NCBI GenBank assembly: GCA_016866415.1
Contig: VGML01000015.1
Coordinates: 1-20,780 of the forward strand
DNA length: 20,780 bases
Reading direction: 5' to 3'
Source of the DNA: Bacteroidota bacterium
GTDB taxonomy: Bacteria > Bacteroidota > Bacteroidia > Flavobacteriales_D > Crocinitomicaceae
Position numbers and translations under genes: made by a program. Of the stretch, positions 1 to 6,774 are shown piece by piece; position 1 is the first letter of the stretch; the number at the start of each line of letters is the position of its first letter. The notes under the pieces were generated by a model. It searched no databases, had not been told where the DNA came from, and worked only from the letters and a program-made list of their open reading frames with translations.

Positions 1-537
1 CGTTCAGGACTTCTGACATCACCTCTTCGGGCCCGTTTTGGAATTAATTCACGCTTGGAATACTACGACTCGAAAACGCTTACATTAATTGTCGAGCGAA
101 GTGCGGGCTTATTGAATATAGAAATTGATGAGGATGCAGCATTTAAAATTGCGAGTAGAAGTCGCGGAACTCCTCGAATTGCCAATGCGCTATTGAGAAG
201 AGTTCGAGATTTTGCTCAAATTAAAGGTTCGGGTAGAATTGATGATGAAATCACCGAATTTGCATTAAATGCACTGAATGTTGATGCAAATGGTTTAGAT
301 GAAATGGATATTCGAATATTGAAGGTTATCATAGATAAATTTAAAGGTGGTCCCGTTGGATTGACAACCATCGCAACAGCCATCGGAGAAAATGCGGGCA
401 CCTTAGAAGAAGTTTATGAACCATTTCTTATTCAAGAAGGATTTTTAATGCGCACTCCTCGAGGCCGAAAAGCAACCGAAAAAGCATTCAAACACCTGGG
501 CAGAGATATGGGTTGGACGCAAGGAGGCTTGTTCTAA
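1..537 (+). CDS. ruvB: Holliday junction branch migration helicase RuvB, C-terminal part
   Basis: RuvB is the hexameric AAA+ motor that, with RuvA, drives branch migration of Holliday junctions. The reading frame is open from base 1, so the 5' half (Walker A and B) lies outside the window; 178 codons remain of the usual 330-340. The visible part starts with the arginine-rich RSGLLTSPLRARFG stretch, followed by the sensor-2/lid region containing RGTPRIANALLRRVRDFA, and ends in the winged-helix DNA-binding domain with the family signature RTPRGR near the C-terminus. A TTG at 55 is internal and not a start. ruvA lies 8.5 kb downstream in another operon, as is usual when the two are not adjacent. 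queG follows after 16 nt on the same strand. Identification is secure. Confidence 0.96.
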   Translation, partial: RSGLLTSPLRARFGINSRLEYYDSKTLTLIVERSAGLLNIEIDEDAAFKIASRSRGTPRIANALLRRVRDFAQIKGSGRIDDEITEFALNALNVDANGLDEMDIRILKVIIDKFKGGPVGLTTIATAIGENAGTLEEVYEPFLIQEGFLMRTPRGRKATEKAFKHLGRDMGWTQGGLF

Positions 538-553
538 ATCCTCACGAATCAGT

Positions 554-1480
554 ATGATCCACACCAAGTATAAACAGTTGATTAAGTCAAAAGCGAATGA
601 ACTTGGTTTTTTTTATTGTGGTTTTTCAAAAGCGGATTTTTTAGAAGAGGAGGCGCCAAGACTTGAATCGTGGCTCAAGCAGAATTTCCAAGGCAAAATG
701 TCCTACATGGAAAATCATTTCGACAAGCGACTAGATCCTCGGTTGTTAGTTGAAGGTGCTAATACGGTTGTTTCTTTGCTGCTTAATTACTTTCCATACG
801 AAATTCAAAAAGACGCTGATGCCCCTAAGATTTCTAAATATGCTTATGGAGAGGATTATCATTTAGTCATAAAAGATAAACTCAAGGAGTTCATTCAATT
901 TTTACAAGATGAAATCGGTGAGATTAATGGTCGCGCATTCGTTGATTCGGCGCCAGTAATGGATAAAGTTTGGGCAAAAAAATCCGGTTTGGGTTGGGTT
1001 GGCAAGAACTCTAATTTAATTCACCCCAAGGAAGGTAGTTTTTTCTTCATCGCTGAAATCATTATTGACCTTCAAATCGAGTCAGACGAACCCATGAAAG
1101 ATTACTGCGGAACCTGCACGCGTTGCATCGATGCATGTCCGACCGAGGCCATCGTACAACCATATTTGGTGGATGGATCCAAGTGTATTTCCTATTTAAC
1201 CATCGAATTGAAAGACGAGATTCTTCCCAAAGAATTCGTGGGTAAAATGGATAATTGGATGTTCGGATGTGATGTTTGTCAAGATGTTTGTCCTTGGAAT
1301 CGATTTGCTCAAGCAACAACTGAAGACCGTTTTCAACCGGCATTTTCTTTGCTTGATTTAACTAAGTCGGACTGGGAGAATTTAGAAAAAGAAACATTTC
1401 AAAATTTATTTATGAATAGTGCTGTAAAACGGACAAAATTCAGTGGTTTGAAGCGAAATATTCAATTTCTTGGGAAGTAA
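554..1480 (+). CDS. queG: Epoxyqueuosine reductase QueG
   Basis: QueG performs the last step of queuosine synthesis, reducing epoxyqueuosine to queuosine at the wobble position of GUN-anticodon tRNAs, using cobalamin and two [4Fe-4S] clusters in the cytoplasm. The 308-residue protein shows the conserved FVDSAPVMDK segment with the expected catalytic aspartate at D131, followed by GLGWVGKN (146-152). The ferredoxin-like region has cysteines at 185, 188, 191 and 195 (CGTCTRCIDACP) and a second set at 211, 239, 242 and 246 (FGCDVCQDVCP), the arrangement for two clusters. It lacks the C-terminal HEAT-like extension of longer homologues such as the E. coli enzyme, as expected for the short form. 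The ATG at 554 is 16 nt after the ruvB stop, which suggests co-transcription. Confidence 0.96.
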   Translation: MIHTKYKQLIKSKANELGFFYCGFSKADFLEEEAPRLESWLKQNFQGKMSYMENHFDKRLDPRLLVEGANTVVSLLLNYFPYEIQKDADAPKISKYAYGEDYHLVIKDKLKEFIQFLQDEIGEINGRAFVDSAPVMDKVWAKKSGLGWVGKNSNLIHPKEGSFFFIAEIIIDLQIESDEPMKDYCGTCTRCIDACPTEAIVQPYLVDGSKCISYLTIELKDEILPKEFVGKMDNWMFGCDVCQDVCPWNRFAQATTEDRFQPAFSLLDLTKSDWENLEKETFQNLFMNSAVKRTKFSGLKRNIQFLGK

Positions 1481-1555
1481 TTTGAGTTATTTTAAATTTT
1501 AATCGGCGCCTTATATAACTATTTCCGCTAATCACAAATTATCAAACTTTCTATA

Positions 1556-1563
1556 TACTTTTG
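1556..1563 (+). promoter_or_regulatory. Bacteroidota-type -7 box upstream of the kynurenine monooxygenase gene
   Basis: TACTTTTG matches the Bacteroidota -7 consensus TAnnTTTG exactly and ends 27 nt before the ATG at 1591, giving a short leader. I see no good TTTG -33 element at the expected spacing. It lies in the 110-nt gap after queG, which has no other obvious signal. Confidence 0.55.
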
Positions 1564-1590
1564 TTGTTGACTGAGTCATAAATAATTTCC

Positions 1591-2952
1591 ATGGAAAAAA
1601 AGAAAGAAGCTGTCATCATTGGCGCTGGATTAGTTGGTTCTTTATGGGCCGTTTACTTATCAAAAGCGGGATACAAAGTCACGATTTATGAACGTCGTCC
1701 GGACATTCGAAAAGCTGAAATTTCTGCAGGAAAGTCGATTAACTTGGCTTTATCCGTTCGTGGATGGACAGCCTTGGATGCCGTTGGGGTTGGAGATGAA
1801 ATTCGTGAGATTGCTATACCAATGTACGGACGAATGATGCATGATTTGGAAGGAAATCTTACTTACCAGCAATATGGCAAGGACGACCAGGCAATTTTTT
1901 CCGTTTCTCGTGGTAAAGTAAATGCCAAAATGATGGACATTGCCGAAAAACATGGGAATGCCACTATTCATTACAATATAGAATGTAAAAATGTAGATTT
2001 AAATAAAGGAATCGCTTTTTTAAAGAATTCGTTGACAGGTGAAGAATTTCAGGTTCAATCGGATTTGATTTTCGCTGCGGATGGAGCGTTTTCAGCAGTG
2101 AGATATAATTCGATGCAGAAACTTGATCGTTTTCAATATAGCCAAAACTACATTGCAGATGGTTATCGTGAAATTTTACTTCCAGCTAATCCGGACGGAT
2201 CATATCCAATGGATAAAAACTCCCTACATATATGGCCTCGCGGACGTTTCATGTTGATTGCTTTGGCAAATGAAGACGGATCCTTTACATGTACCTTGTT
2301 TATGCCGCATGAAAATGATGAGTTTTCGTTTGATAAATTGAATTCGAAAGAAGCAGTAAACAATTTTTTCAAAACAATATTCCCAGATTTCTTTGAAATG
2401 ATGCCGAATATTGCCGATGCATGGGAGGATCACCCGCTTTCAAATTTGGCTATTATTCGCTGTTACCCCTGGACGAAAGGAAAAGTTGCCTTGATGGGTG
2501 ATGCCGCGCACGCGACAGTCCCATTCTATGGACAAGGCATGAATGCTGGTTTCGAGGATTGCTCTGTTCTTTGGGGATTGATGCAAAAACACAACGAGGA
2601 CTGGCCGAAGGTTTTTGAGGAATACAGCCAAACTCGCAAGCCAGATGGTGATGCGCTTCAGGATTTATCGCTGGATAATTATTATGTCATGCGAGATTAT
2701 GTAGCTGACCCGGCGTTCTTATTAAGAAAGAAAATTGAAGCCAAATTTAGTGAACTGTACCCAAATAAATGGTTGCCGTTGTATTCACAAGTAACGTTTA
2801 GCAACATTCGATATAGTGTGGCATACAAACAAGGTCAACTTCAAAATCAGATTATGGATCAAATCATGGAAATGCAGGATATTGAGAAAAACTGGAATCA
2901 CGATGAGGTGATGGATAGAATGTTGGAATTAAGTCAGGATTTTAATTTTTAG
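1591..2952 (+). CDS. kmo: Kynurenine 3-monooxygenase
   Basis: This FAD-dependent aromatic hydroxylase converts L-kynurenine to 3-hydroxykynurenine with NADPH and O2, a step of tryptophan breakdown and of the oxygen-dependent route to quinolinate and NAD. The 453-residue protein begins with the dinucleotide-binding motif GAGLVGSLWA (11-20) and an acidic residue ending strand 2 (YER, E34). It continues with the KMO-typical GKSINLALSVRGW and carries the second FAD motif GDAAHATVPFYGQGMNAGFEDC from about residue 303, where the GQGMN form is typical of KMO rather than of general PHBH-type hydroxylases. The C-terminal region around LRKKIEAKFSELYPNKWLPLYS also fits. No other kynurenine-pathway gene is in the window. 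The next ATG is 5 nt beyond the stop, so the two are probably co-transcribed. Confidence 0.93.
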   Translation: MEKKKEAVIIGAGLVGSLWAVYLSKAGYKVTIYERRPDIRKAEISAGKSINLALSVRGWTALDAVGVGDEIREIAIPMYGRMMHDLEGNLTYQQYGKDDQAIFSVSRGKVNAKMMDIAEKHGNATIHYNIECKNVDLNKGIAFLKNSLTGEEFQVQSDLIFAADGAFSAVRYNSMQKLDRFQYSQNYIADGYREILLPANPDGSYPMDKNSLHIWPRGRFMLIALANEDGSFTCTLFMPHENDEFSFDKLNSKEAVNNFFKTIFPDFFEMMPNIADAWEDHPLSNLAIIRCYPWTKGKVALMGDAAHATVPFYGQGMNAGFEDCSVLWGLMQKHNEDWPKVFEEYSQTRKPDGDALQDLSLDNYYVMRDYVADPAFLLRKKIEAKFSELYPNKWLPLYSQVTFSNIRYSVAYKQGQLQNQIMDQIMEMQDIEKNWNHDEVMDRMLELSQDFNF

Positions 2953-2957
2953 AAAAA

Positions 2958-3860
2958 ATGATTGCTCGTACTTTACTTTTATTTTTAGCCGCCTCAACTT
3001 TTTTACTTGGCCAAGGAGGGTTTAAAAAAGGAACAAAAGGAAACGATTACATTATTGTAACGAATGATGGAATTCAATTTTCTTTCGGACCAACTTATTT
3101 GATGCCATCAAAATCAATTTCCGGAGAAATAACAGATAATAATGGCTCACGGGGCATATATGATATTAAACCGAAAGGAAATGTTGGTTTTTTTGCAGAA
3201 TTTGGCATGGCGCATTTTCCAAAATGGAAGGGTATCCCGATAAAACCCTTGAAAAAAAGTAGGATATTGGATTACGTAGATTGGGGTGTTGGGTATAGAC
3301 AATATTCAGGTGAAGAAAGCACTACTATTCAATATAAAAATGCACTAGGTCAGATCTATGATACTTTGATTGGCAATGGAGAATTTCGGAATGGTTACTT
3401 GTATGGACGTATTTCTGCTCATACGCTGATTTACTTCGGAAAGAAGAAAATCGACAAGGCCAGAAAATACTTTATCGACCAAAGCTTAGGGTTGAATTTC
3501 GATTACAATCTTTTTCCAGGAGCTACCTTTTACCAAAACAATGATCAACTTTATAATATAGTAAACAATGATATTAAACGTGATTTTCAAAAACCCTTAA
3601 TGGTTCAAATGCATTATTCTTTGGGTGTTGGAATCCGTTTGAATCGTGCTTGGATCATGATTCCGGGAGCACAGCTTCCTATTTTAGGCATTCATCAATG
3701 GAATGGTTTCAACGCGAAAATGAATTGGTTCTCCTCTCAATATTGGCCTATTCAAGCACAAATTAAATTTATTAAACTATTTGAAAGAGCACCTAAATGT
3801 GGAGCATACGGAGATTCACAAGATGCTGAGTTTGATAAGAAATTCAGGATGGGGAATTAA
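2958..3860 (+). CDS. Exported protein of unknown function, possible outer-membrane beta-barrel
   Basis: I do not recognise the family. The 300-residue protein begins with a clear signal peptide (MIARTLLLFLAASTFLLG) with probable cleavage before Q19. The rest is rich in alternating hydrophobic/polar stretches with many glycines and aromatics, for example GVGYRQYSGEES, SLGLNFDYNLFPG and MHYSLGVGIRLNRAWIMIPG, which suits a membrane beta-barrel or an extended beta-sheet protein. It does not end in an aromatic residue as classical barrels do: the last about 25 residues are polar and contain a lone cysteine (APKCGAYGD). It starts 5 nt after kmo, so shares its transcript, but nothing shows a functional link. 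Its stop overlaps the stop of the convergent gene on the other strand. Confidence 0.75.
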   Translation: MIARTLLLFLAASTFLLGQGGFKKGTKGNDYIIVTNDGIQFSFGPTYLMPSKSISGEITDNNGSRGIYDIKPKGNVGFFAEFGMAHFPKWKGIPIKPLKKSRILDYVDWGVGYRQYSGEESTTIQYKNALGQIYDTLIGNGEFRNGYLYGRISAHTLIYFGKKKIDKARKYFIDQSLGLNFDYNLFPGATFYQNNDQLYNIVNNDIKRDFQKPLMVQMHYSLGVGIRLNRAWIMIPGAQLPILGIHQWNGFNAKMNWFSSQYWPIQAQIKFIKLFERAPKCGAYGDSQDAEFDKKFRMGN

Positions 3861-4393
3861 GATTTCCAACTTTTCTCAATCAACTTAGGCATTTTCTTCC
3901 TAAATCGTTTGATAACAGAATCTCTATTTGACACGTTACCGCATTTAAGAATGTTGCGGTAAACTACTGATTCATTTCTAAAAAAGGTAAACTCAAAGCT
4001 TACTGATGTCGCTTCATCGCGGTAAATGTTGTACAAACTAGCCATATTCAACATTTCTTCCAAGGTTATTTTGGTTTCAGAGGGTTTGAAATTGCGATCA
4101 TAGCCTCTCACATTAACTACAACATAGGTGTCGAATCCTTTTGATTTGATTAATTGTTGAATTGAATCACTTACTAAATTAACAGCTGAAGTGCCTTGTT
4201 TTAAAATATTCAAAGATGGTGACGCCTTGATTCCTGTATTTGTCAAAAGCTCCGTTAAGTTCACTTCAATAGCATATCGATCCTCCGGTTTGTCAAATTG
4301 ACCAATTACCAGTACATTTTTGAGTTTCAGTCCTTGCGTAAAACCAATAGAATAAACAAGTAACAAACAAAGAATCAAGAATGATTTTCGCAT
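3857..4393 (-). CDS. Small exported protein of unknown function
   Basis: A 178-residue protein with a signal peptide (MRKSFLILCLLLVYSIGFT, probable cleavage before Q20). I chose the ATG at 4393 over the in-frame ATG at 4423 because it begins the signal peptide directly and avoids overlap with metF. The mature N-terminus reads KNVLVIGQFDKPEDRYAIEV, followed by LTELLTNTGIKASPSLNIL. An early hydrophobic strand, an acidic/Arg segment, a helix and a small-residue-plus-Ser segment resemble periplasmic alpha/beta proteins of the LpoB/CsgG or DUF4136 type; this is fold-level inference only. The tail is strongly basic (KRFRKKMPKLIEKSWKS). It lies 10 nt behind metF and is probably co-transcribed with it. 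Confidence 0.72.
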   Translation of the reverse strand: MRKSFLILCLLLVYSIGFTQGLKLKNVLVIGQFDKPEDRYAIEVNLTELLTNTGIKASPSLNILKQGTSAVNLVSDSIQQLIKSKGFDTYVVVNVRGYDRNFKPSETKITLEEMLNMASLYNIYRDEATSVSFEFTFFRNESVVYRNILKCGNVSNRDSVIKRFRKKMPKLIEKSWKS

Positions 4394-4403
4394 AATATGA
4401 ATT

Positions 4404-5354
4404 TTAAAATACTTCTTTGGCAATCGCTTTTACCGAGGAAGAGTTTGACATCGTGTAATAATGTATACAAGGAACTCCAGCAGCTTTCAATTCTTTTGAT
4501 TGTTGGATACCCCATTCGATTCCTACTTGTTCGACTGATTTATTGTCTTTACATTTCAATAATTCACTTGATAATTCCACGGGATAGTCAATGTGAAAGA
4601 ATTTTGGCAAGAAGGAAATGTGCGTCAGATTTTTAATTGGTTTCAATCCTGGAATGATTGGAACATTGATTCCAGTTTTTCGACATTCCTCCACGAATGA
4701 AAAATACTTTGAATTGTCAAAAAACATTTGAGTTACAATATATTCTGCACCAGCTTCAACTTTTCGTTTCAGATTTTCTAAATCAAAAACTAAATTCATT
4801 GCTTCAAAATGTTTTTCTGGATAACCAGCTGCTCCAATACAAAAATCGGTAGGTTCAAGTTGAACATCGTCCATCATGTAATTCCCTCGATTCATGTCGG
4901 ATATCTGGTGGATTAATTGTTCAGCAAAAGCATGTCCGTCTGCGTGAGGTCGGAAAGAACTCTCCGTTTTAATGGGGTCTCCTCGCAAAGCTAAAACATT
5001 ATCAATTCCTAGAAATTGTAAGTCAATTAACGCGTTCTCGGTTTCTTCTTTGCTAAACCCACCACAAATCAAATGTGGCACTGCGTCAACTTGATATTTA
5101 TTCATAATCGCGGCGCAAATCCCAACAGTTCCTGGACGTTTACGAATAGCGATTTTTTCAAGCAGCCCGTTTTCTCTCTCCTTGTAAATAAATTCCTCAC
5201 GATGATAAGTGACATTTACGAATTTGGGATTGAATTCCATTAAAGGATCGATTCCATCGTAAATGGATTGAATACTCTTTCCTTTCAAAGGTGGAAGAAT
5301 TTCAAAAGAAAATAAGGTGTTTTTTGCTGCTTTAATGTGTTCGGTGACCTTCAT
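4404..5354 (-). CDS. metF: 5,10-methylenetetrahydrofolate reductase
   Basis: MetF is a cytoplasmic FAD enzyme that reduces 5,10-methylene-THF to 5-methyl-THF, the methyl donor for methionine synthase. The 316 residues fit the bacterial TIM-barrel form without the eukaryotic regulatory domain. Visible marks are FSFEILPP near the N-terminus with the catalytic glutamate at E18, VNVTYHREE, LALRGDP at 121-127, FCIGAAGYPEKH, and GAEYIVTQMFFD followed by PIIPGLKPI. A methionine synthase gene is not in the window. A TATCTTTG box lies 21 nt upstream; the leader is too short for a riboswitch. The small exported protein follows after 10 nt. Confidence 0.96.
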   Translation of the reverse strand: MKVTEHIKAAKNTLFSFEILPPLKGKSIQSIYDGIDPLMEFNPKFVNVTYHREEFIYKERENGLLEKIAIRKRPGTVGICAAIMNKYQVDAVPHLICGGFSKEETENALIDLQFLGIDNVLALRGDPIKTESSFRPHADGHAFAEQLIHQISDMNRGNYMMDDVQLEPTDFCIGAAGYPEKHFEAMNLVFDLENLKRKVEAGAEYIVTQMFFDNSKYFSFVEECRKTGINVPIIPGLKPIKNLTHISFLPKFFHIDYPVELSSELLKCKDNKSVEQVGIEWGIQQSKELKAAGVPCIHYYTMSNSSSVKAIAKEVF

Positions 5355-5374
5355 GGATTCATTTATTGTTCTTG

Positions 5375-5382
5375 CAAAGATA
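5375..5382 (-). promoter_or_regulatory. Bacteroidota-type -7 box upstream of metF
   Basis: On the minus strand this reads TATCTTTG, an exact TAnnTTTG match, ending about 20 nt before the metF ATG. No convincing TTTG -33 element is seen. The 104-nt gap to rsmA supports an independent metF promoter. Confidence 0.55.
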
Positions 5383-5458
5383 CTCGTTTAGATTGTTTTT
5401 ATTGGTTAGAATTTCTAAAATGCTCAAAAAGCCTAACTTCAACACGATGAATTATTAT

Positions 5459-6232
5459 TTATTCAGTTTCAATGAACTTAGTCAGCTCAATAAACTGATC
5501 TACTGATAATTTTTCAGGTCGCTCATTTGTAAAAACGGCTGGAAGTTCCCTTCCTCTTAAAATTTGCTTCAATGAATTCCGCAAGGTTTTTCTACGTTGA
5601 TTAAACGCCATTTTTACAACTTGAAAGAACAACTTTTCATCGCAACCCAATTTTTCACGATTATTACGAGTGCAGCGAATTACTCCCGATTTAACCTTGG
5701 GCGGAGGAATGAATACATGTTCATCAACCGTAAAACAATAATGAATGTCATAAAACGCCTGCAAAAGAACACTTGTAATACCATATTCCTTGGAGCCTGG
5801 TTTCTCTGCAACACGCACTGCAACTTCTTTTTGGAACATCCCCATAATTTCTGGAATCTGATTCCTGTGCTCCAAGCATTTAAAAAGAATTTGAGTAGAA
5901 ATATTGTAAGGAAAATTTCCTACCACACAAAATGACTCTGTCCCCATCAATTCTTTCAAATCCATACGAAGAAAATCGCCCAAAATAATGCGGGCCGATA
6001 GTTCTGTATAGCGATTTTTCAAATAGTCGATAGATTCAGTGTCTACATCCAACAACCAAAGATTTAGATCCTCCTGCGCGATCAAAAAATCAGATAGAGC
6101 TCCCATTCCAGGGCCTATTTCAATGACGTTTTTACAATTTTGATGGTTGGACAACTGATTTGCGATTTTTTCACAAATGCCTTTATCCTTCAGAAAATGT
6201 TGTCCAAGATGTTTTTTAGCACGAACCGTCAT
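5459..6232 (-). CDS. rsmA: 16S rRNA (adenine1518-N6/adenine1519-N6)-dimethyltransferase
   Basis: RsmA (KsgA) dimethylates two adjacent adenines in the 3'-terminal hairpin of 16S rRNA during 30S assembly, using S-adenosylmethionine. The 257-residue protein has the family N-terminus KKHLGQHFLKD, SAM motif I (VIEIGPGMGALSDFL, 36-50), an acidic residue after motif II (LLDVD), GDFLRMD, and the catalytic motif GNFPYN at 105-110, with Phe replacing the more usual Leu of NLPY. The C-terminal part has FIPPPKVKSGVIR and FNQRRKTLRNSLK, typical of the family. Its ATG overlaps the stop of the upstream DUF4286 gene as ATGA (6229-6232), so the two are translationally coupled. Confidence 0.97.
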   Translation of the reverse strand: MTVRAKKHLGQHFLKDKGICEKIANQLSNHQNCKNVIEIGPGMGALSDFLIAQEDLNLWLLDVDTESIDYLKNRYTELSARIILGDFLRMDLKELMGTESFCVVGNFPYNISTQILFKCLEHRNQIPEIMGMFQKEVAVRVAEKPGSKEYGITSVLLQAFYDIHYCFTVDEHVFIPPPKVKSGVIRCTRNNREKLGCDEKLFFQVVKMAFNQRRKTLRNSLKQILRGRELPAVFTNERPEKLSVDQFIELTKFIETE

Positions 6233-6543
6233 GGTTTAAATTCCTCGATTACAGATAAAAAGGTTCGAAAAGCCGCGAACCGACCAGTATACCTTTCTGA
6301 ATGATCTTTTTGTAACTCTGGGGCATGTTTTTCTTGATAAAAATCCATTGTTTTCTGATTCGGACATAGATACATGATGGAGTAAGTAACTTCTCCTTCC
6401 TCTTCGCCATGAATCCTAGAAATGCGTGACTCCAAAAAACAATTCGTCGCCATAACATCTGGAATGTGTTTGGTACGCATCCAGCTTAACCAATCCTCGG
6501 AAATCTCAGGATCAATACTAACGGTGACATTGTACAAAATCAT
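6229..6543 (-). CDS. DUF4286 family protein
   Basis: A 104-residue cytoplasmic protein of the DUF4286 family, found widely in Bacteroidota and of unknown function. The sequence begins MILYNVTVSIDPEISEDWL and contains KHIPDVMATNCFLESRISRI and the H-A-P-x-L segment (KHAPELQKDHSERY), the usual conserved core; the pattern suggests a dimeric alpha-beta (ferredoxin-like) barrel. It precedes rsmA with a 4-nt overlap, which suggests joint expression but does not reveal a role. A TAGTTTTG box lies only 4 nt upstream of the ATG. Confidence 0.85.
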   Translation of the reverse strand: MILYNVTVSIDPEISEDWLSWMRTKHIPDVMATNCFLESRISRIHGEEEGEVTYSIMYLCPNQKTMDFYQEKHAPELQKDHSERYTGRFAAFRTFLSVIEEFKP

Positions 6544-6547
6544 GAAG

Positions 6548-6555
6548 CAAAACTA
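6548..6555 (-). promoter_or_regulatory. Possible -7 box directly upstream of the DUF4286 gene
   Basis: The minus strand reads TAGTTTTG, an exact TAnnTTTG match, but only 4 nt before the ATG at 6543. If used, the transcript would be leaderless or nearly so. There is no clear -33 element and chance occurrence in AT-rich DNA is possible. Confidence 0.25.
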
Positions 6556-6579
6556 AGAAAAAGTATGGACTTTGTACGT

Positions 6580-6663
6580 TTATTGCCCTTTCTGCTCACG
6601 AAGCAGTGTCGTGTAGTCTTTTAATAGTTGATTCTCTTCTCGTAACTTTTGAACCTGAAACAT
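6580..6663 (-). CDS. Possible 27-residue leucine-zipper microprotein or gene remnant
   Basis: A short ATG-initiated frame encodes 27 residues, nearly all predicted to be one amphipathic helix: MFQVQKLREENQLL is followed by KDYTTLLREQKGQ. With V4 at heptad position a, the a/d positions read V4, L7, N11, L14, T18, L21, the layout of a short parallel zipper including an asparagine at a. The codon directly before the ATG is TAA, so this is not the tail of a longer intact frame, though it could be a frameshifted remnant of one. It lies 36 nt upstream of the DUF4286 start on the same strand, in a 231-nt gap with no other gene. Expression is unproven. Confidence 0.3.
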   Translation of the reverse strand: MFQVQKLREENQLLKDYTTLLREQKGQ

Positions 6664-6749
6664 TTATGTGAGTTATCTTAAATGAAAACCCACAATTTTC
6701 AATAAACTTCTGAGGATTATTCTCCGAAGCAATTTTCGCTTCTTTTTCG

Positions 6750-6757
6750 TATCTTTG
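6750..6757 (+). promoter_or_regulatory. Bacteroidota-type -7 box upstream of maeB
   Basis: TATCTTTG, identical to the box upstream of metF, ends 17 nt before the maeB ATG at 6775. No good -33 TTTG is seen. It would drive the maeB-ruvA-sprA-acetyltransferase series. Confidence 0.55.
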
Positions 6758-6774
6758 GCTCCCTTAAAAAACCA

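Noticed and set aside
4397..4636. 79-codon plus-strand frame overlapping the metF end
   Set aside because: Antisense to metF, with an irregular composition and no homology I recognise.
5355..5458. Possible riboswitch in front of metF
   Set aside because: The likely -7 box is only about 20 nt from the start codon, leaving no room for a structured leader, and I see no conserved riboswitch core.
5597..5935. 112-codon open frame on the plus strand
   Set aside because: It lies wholly antisense inside rsmA, whose motifs are unambiguous; the encoded sequence shows no domain or signal.
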